Source of the DNA: Anaerolineae bacterium
GTDB taxonomy: Bacteria > Chloroflexota > Anaerolineae > Aggregatilineales > Phototrophicaceae
DNA: 64,000 bases
Assembly: GCA_022842885.1 (NCBI GenBank)
Contig: JALHOR010000006.1
Span: forward strand, 39,461 to 103,460
Direction of reading: 5' to 3'
The translations under genes were made by a program, and so were the position numbers. Shown here piece after piece: positions 61,610 through 64,000 of the stretch; the first letter of the stretch is position 1; every line of letters starts with the position of its first letter. The notes under the pieces are model-generated. The model did no database searches. It was not told the origin of the DNA and saw nothing but the letters and a program-made list of their open reading frames with translations.

Positions 61610-62311
61610 TCATGCCAACAAATAGCGCGTAGGTAGTTCGGTTTCGATAGCTTTATCCCCATCACGCACAATGCGGTAGCCTTTGGCATGGGGGCGTGAA
61701 CTAACGACTTCGCGCAATTGTCCATCCACAAAATGCGCGGCGGCGCCATCATCCATCGCAATACCGTCTAAAATCGCGCCACTGGCTACTAATTCATGGA
61801 ACACCGGGCGGCGGTTGGCTTCGCCATCATAATGCGGCGAAAAACTGCCTTTTAAATAGCCTAAGCAGTTCAACGGGCGCAGCGTGCCATCCCCATACGA
61901 ATCTGTCGTTCCCATCTCGTACCAACACAATGCCCCGGCGCTGATGCCCGCCAACACCGTGCCATTGTTCGCGGCTTGCAGCAAAATGTTATCGAGTCCC
62001 CATTCGCGCCACAGTGCCAGCATGGATTTGGTATTGCCGCCACCCACATAAATGATGTCTTGTTCCATCAGATAACCTTCAATATCGGTGGTATGCGGCT
62101 GGAACAACGACAAAAACGATGGCTTGCCATCCAACGCACTAAACGCCTTAAAAAAATTGATGATGTAAATTTGCGATTCGGCGCTGGCTTGCCCCAGAAA
62201 AGACACTTTCGGACGGTCTTTGCCCGTTTGGGCAATCACAAAACGGTCTAATGCGAGGTTATCCGGCTCCATCGAAAAACCACCGCCGCCCATCGTAATA
62301 ATCTGCTGCAT
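61610..62311 (-). CDS. Peptidase S51 family protein (dipeptidase E-like)
   Basis: A 233-residue serine peptidase of family S51. GGGGFSMEPDNLALDRFV at the start, DIIYVGGGNTKSMLALWREW, the nucleophile elbow GTVLAGISAGALCWYEMG (Ser) and GYLKGSFSPHYDGEANRRPV (His region). Members hydrolyse Asp-X dipeptides or cyanophycin. GGAG inside the end of rsmA serves as its ribosome site; stop and start share one base (TAATG). Confidence 0.92.
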   Translation of the reverse strand: MQQIITMGGGGFSMEPDNLALDRFVIAQTGKDRPKVSFLGQASAESQIYIINFFKAFSALDGKPSFLSLFQPHTTDIEGYLMEQDIIYVGGGNTKSMLALWREWGLDNILLQAANNGTVLAGISAGALCWYEMGTTDSYGDGTLRPLNCLGYLKGSFSPHYDGEANRRPVFHELVASGAILDGIAMDDGAAAHFVDGQLREVVSSRPHAKGYRIVRDGDKAIETELPTRYLLA

Positions 62312-63138
62312 TATGCTTGCTCCTGTTCATGAATAATGCGGGTTAAGGCTGCCCATTCTTCCAAGGTGATGGTTTCTGCCCGCCGCTGTGGGTCGAGTCC
62401 GGCAGCGTGCAGGTATGCCTCTGCCACTTCGGATTTGATATTTAAGCCGCTGGCTAAAGCATTGCGTAATTGCTTGCGCTTCTGGCTGAAGCCTGCCCGC
62501 ACCACCCGGAAAAAAGCATCATCGTTGGGGACATTCACTGGAGGTTGTGCATAAGTATCAATGCGGACAATGGCGCTGTCCACATCCGGGCGGGGCCAAA
62601 ACACGGCTCGATTGATGCGACTCGCCAAGCGCGGCTTGCCATAATACTGCACGCTGACTGCCAGCAAACTCATATCATCGGGTTTGGCGCTGAGTCGTTC
62701 TGCCACTTCGTATTGAATCGTCAGCACCACGCGCTGCGGACGATTTGCCATTTCCAGCACATGCCGCAAAATGGCGCTGGTGATATAGTATGGCACATTG
62801 GCAACCACCAAAAAGGGCTGTGTGCCAACTAATTTTTGAATATCGGTTTTCAACACATCGTTAAATACAACCGAGACATTGCGATATGCGGATAAACGGT
62901 CTGCCAATAAAGTTTCTAAGCGGTCATCAATTTCAATAGCGATGACTTGCCGCGCTGCTTCTGCCAATTTGACAGTGAGTTCGCCCGTGCCGGGTCCAAT
63001 TTCGATGACGGTATCGCTAGATTGCACAGCCGCTGTTGCCACAATTTTATCCAGCGTATTGGGGTCATGCATGAAGTTTTGCCCAAGGCTTTTCTTGGGC
63101 AGCAGATGATAGGTTTCTAATAATTGGCGCGGATTCAT
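62311..63138 (-). CDS. rsmA: 16S rRNA dimethyladenosine transferase
   Basis: A 275-residue KsgA/RsmA that dimethylates two adjacent adenosines near the 3' end of 16S rRNA. KKSLGQNFMHDPNTLDKIV, the SAM motif VIEIGPGTGELTVKLAEAA, NVPYYITSAILRHVLEM (NxPY catalytic) and VDSAIVRI are present. ATG 63138 with TAGGAGG upstream is the start; an upstream extension is rejected. Forms a two-gene unit with the S51 peptidase. Confidence 0.97.
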   Translation of the reverse strand: MNPRQLLETYHLLPKKSLGQNFMHDPNTLDKIVATAAVQSSDTVIEIGPGTGELTVKLAEAARQVIAIEIDDRLETLLADRLSAYRNVSVVFNDVLKTDIQKLVGTQPFLVVANVPYYITSAILRHVLEMANRPQRVVLTIQYEVAERLSAKPDDMSLLAVSVQYYGKPRLASRINRAVFWPRPDVDSAIVRIDTYAQPPVNVPNDDAFFRVVRAGFSQKRKQLRNALASGLNIKSEVAEAYLHAAGLDPQRRAETITLEEWAALTRIIHEQEQA

Positions 63139-63262
63139 GGCTGACCTCCTACGGTATTCTTCCCGAAACATTGAGCGAATATTCATTTCAAAGTTAGTTA
63201 CAATACAGTACCATGAATAACATAATACTCTCTCGCTCATCTAGTCAGAATGTGCCGGCATC

Positions 63263-63676
63263 ATGTCAATCACCGTTGAATGGGACAATGACGAACAGAC
63301 CATCATTCGTTATACCTTTTTCCAATATTGGACAATCGAAGAATTTTTTGAGGCATTTCCTATTGCTGGACAGATGATTAAAACTGCTAAAACACAAGTG
63401 ATAGGCATTATCGTGGATGATTCGCAAGAAATCATCCCCCCACAAAATGCCATGACAGCCTTCAAACAGACGGTTTTGCGCGGGACTCTGCCGATAGTAT
63501 TTGTGGGGGCAAATCTTGCCAGTAAAACGATGATGCAGACGTTACAAAAAGCCTATCAAGGCAAACGTCAATTATTTTATGTGCAAACGCTCGCCCAAGC
63601 CCGCCAACTATTACATGAGTTGGCAACGCCCACACTTCACCCAACGATGGAATCTGAGCTACAGCATCAGGATTGA
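63263..63676 (+). CDS. STAS-like small protein, paralogue 3 of 3
   Basis: A 137-residue protein with the layout of those at 40727 and 49703: MSITVEWDNDEQTIIRYTFF, a helix (EEFFEAFPIAGQMIKTA), TQVIGIIVDDSQEIIPPQNA, then LPIVFVGANLASKTMMQTLQ and LAQARQLLHELA. Similarity to the others is at the level of secondary structure and a few positions. Divergent from rsmA. Confidence 0.55.
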   Translation: MSITVEWDNDEQTIIRYTFFQYWTIEEFFEAFPIAGQMIKTAKTQVIGIIVDDSQEIIPPQNAMTAFKQTVLRGTLPIVFVGANLASKTMMQTLQKAYQGKRQLFYVQTLAQARQLLHELATPTLHPTMESELQHQD

Positions 63677-63725
63677 TAAGCCCTAGCCTATGTTTGTAGG
63701 AGTCCCCTACCTGCCATGTGTTTTT

Positions 63726-63751
63726 AGGGGCGACCCGCTGTGGTCGTCCGC
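63726..63751. repeat. Hairpin repeat GGGGCGACC...GGTCGTCC
   Basis: AGGGGCGACCCGCTGTGGTC is the same hairpin class as at 49048 and 50123, between the convergent end of the STAS-like gene and the edge gene. Confidence 0.5.
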
Positions 63752-63778
63752 AACTACCCAAGCCACCAGCATGATAAT

Positions 63779-63964
63779 TTAGGGATTCAACGTTTTCCAA
63801 GCAGCAGCCAAATCAGTGGCTATCAGGCGGGCGATGTTTTTATCTGTCCAATAGGCAAGATGAGATGCCGGATTCCAGCTTTCCAAGATGCCGCCCACAT
63901 TCACCTCAATATCCTCCACAAATTTTTCAAATTCGGCATTGAGGGGCTTTAATGGGTATGCCAA
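63779..63964 (-). CDS. Short or broken gene at the right edge
   Basis: Reads PLKPLNAEFEKFVEDIEVNV, then NPASHLAYWTDKNIARLIAT and ends AAAWKTLNP: a plausible C-terminus, but the only starts (TTG at 63964) have no ribosome site. In another frame the sequence upstream reads RWANIYDKMMYW to the window edge. Taken together this looks like one gene with a frameshift near 63962, or a short gene at its very start. Not resolvable here. Confidence 0.35.
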   Translation of the reverse strand: MAYPLKPLNAEFEKFVEDIEVNVGGILESWNPASHLAYWTDKNIARLIATDLAAAWKTLNP

Positions 63965-64000
63965 TACATCATCTTATCATAAATATTCGCCCAACGTCCG

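Noticed and set aside
1..64000. tRNA, rRNA, insertion sequence, integrase or phage genes
   Set aside because: I looked for cloverleaf ends, transposase DDE/HUH motifs and integrase signatures among the proteins and saw none; a covariance search (for example tRNAscan) would be needed to exclude tRNAs fully.

Overview
The window is about 64 kb of a bacterial chromosome, most likely from a member of the Chloroflexota (Anaerolineae-like). This is inferred from gene content, not from a marker phylogeny. The basis is many secreted WD40, TolB-like and SH3-type proteins, PknB-like Ser/Thr kinases with extracytoplasmic domains, a FecR-like lipoprotein family, and housekeeping genes scattered singly (gatB, def, rsgA, rsmA, rplJL). 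No rRNA, tRNA, CRISPR array, insertion sequence or prophage was found.

Layout. 1-3.2 kb: the 3' part of a leucine-rich-repeat membrane protein, a VOC/AraC gene pair, and a broken copy of the LRR tail. 3.3-11.1 kb: a FecR-like lipoprotein, then PLPBP (YggS), YggT and DUF167, a lipoprotein, a PHP phosphoesterase, a DUF1579-like gene, and a degenerate kinase divergent from a PP2C phosphatase. 11.2-20.8 kb: a glycosyltransferase-like membrane protein, then a tightly packed unit yqeY-pgpH-ybeY-dgkA-x-dgkA-GH-like-response regulator-PIN that ends in a strong terminator. 20.8-29.8 kb: two more FecR-like paralogues around rmlA, a coiled-coil protein, a HAD phosphatase, rmlB, a hicBA toxin-antitoxin pair and a WD40 protein.

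30-46 kb: gatB, a DsbA-like protein, a truncated flavin disulfide reductase, several secreted or small proteins, a thioesterase, an SH3b/WD40 fusion, a CNB-bPH-bPH membrane protein, def, DUF4058, and a kinase/WD40-lipoprotein operon. 46-55.4 kb: rsgA, an AT-rich membrane gene between 76-bp direct repeats, small genes, a DUF5519 protein, a STAS-like protein, a TolB-like propeller, a tandem GNAT, a histidine phosphatase and a PPC-domain secreted protein. 55.4-64 kb: a repeat-rich gap, rplL-rplJ with a leader attenuator, a duplicated DUF1801 gene flanking two membrane genes, a second VOC/AraC pair, a peptidase S51 overlapping rsmA, and a third STAS-like protein.

Two themes stand out. First, at four loci one or two accessory genes sit between direct repeats, three of them copies of neighbouring coding sequence. 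This suggests repeated gene capture by duplication or by single-crossover integration. Second, intergenic palindromic repeat families occur throughout, and two of these element types lie in frame inside the membrane glycosyltransferase gene. Envelope and signalling functions dominate: kinases, a phosphatase, c-di-AMP turnover, dTDP-rhamnose precursors, and lipid kinases.
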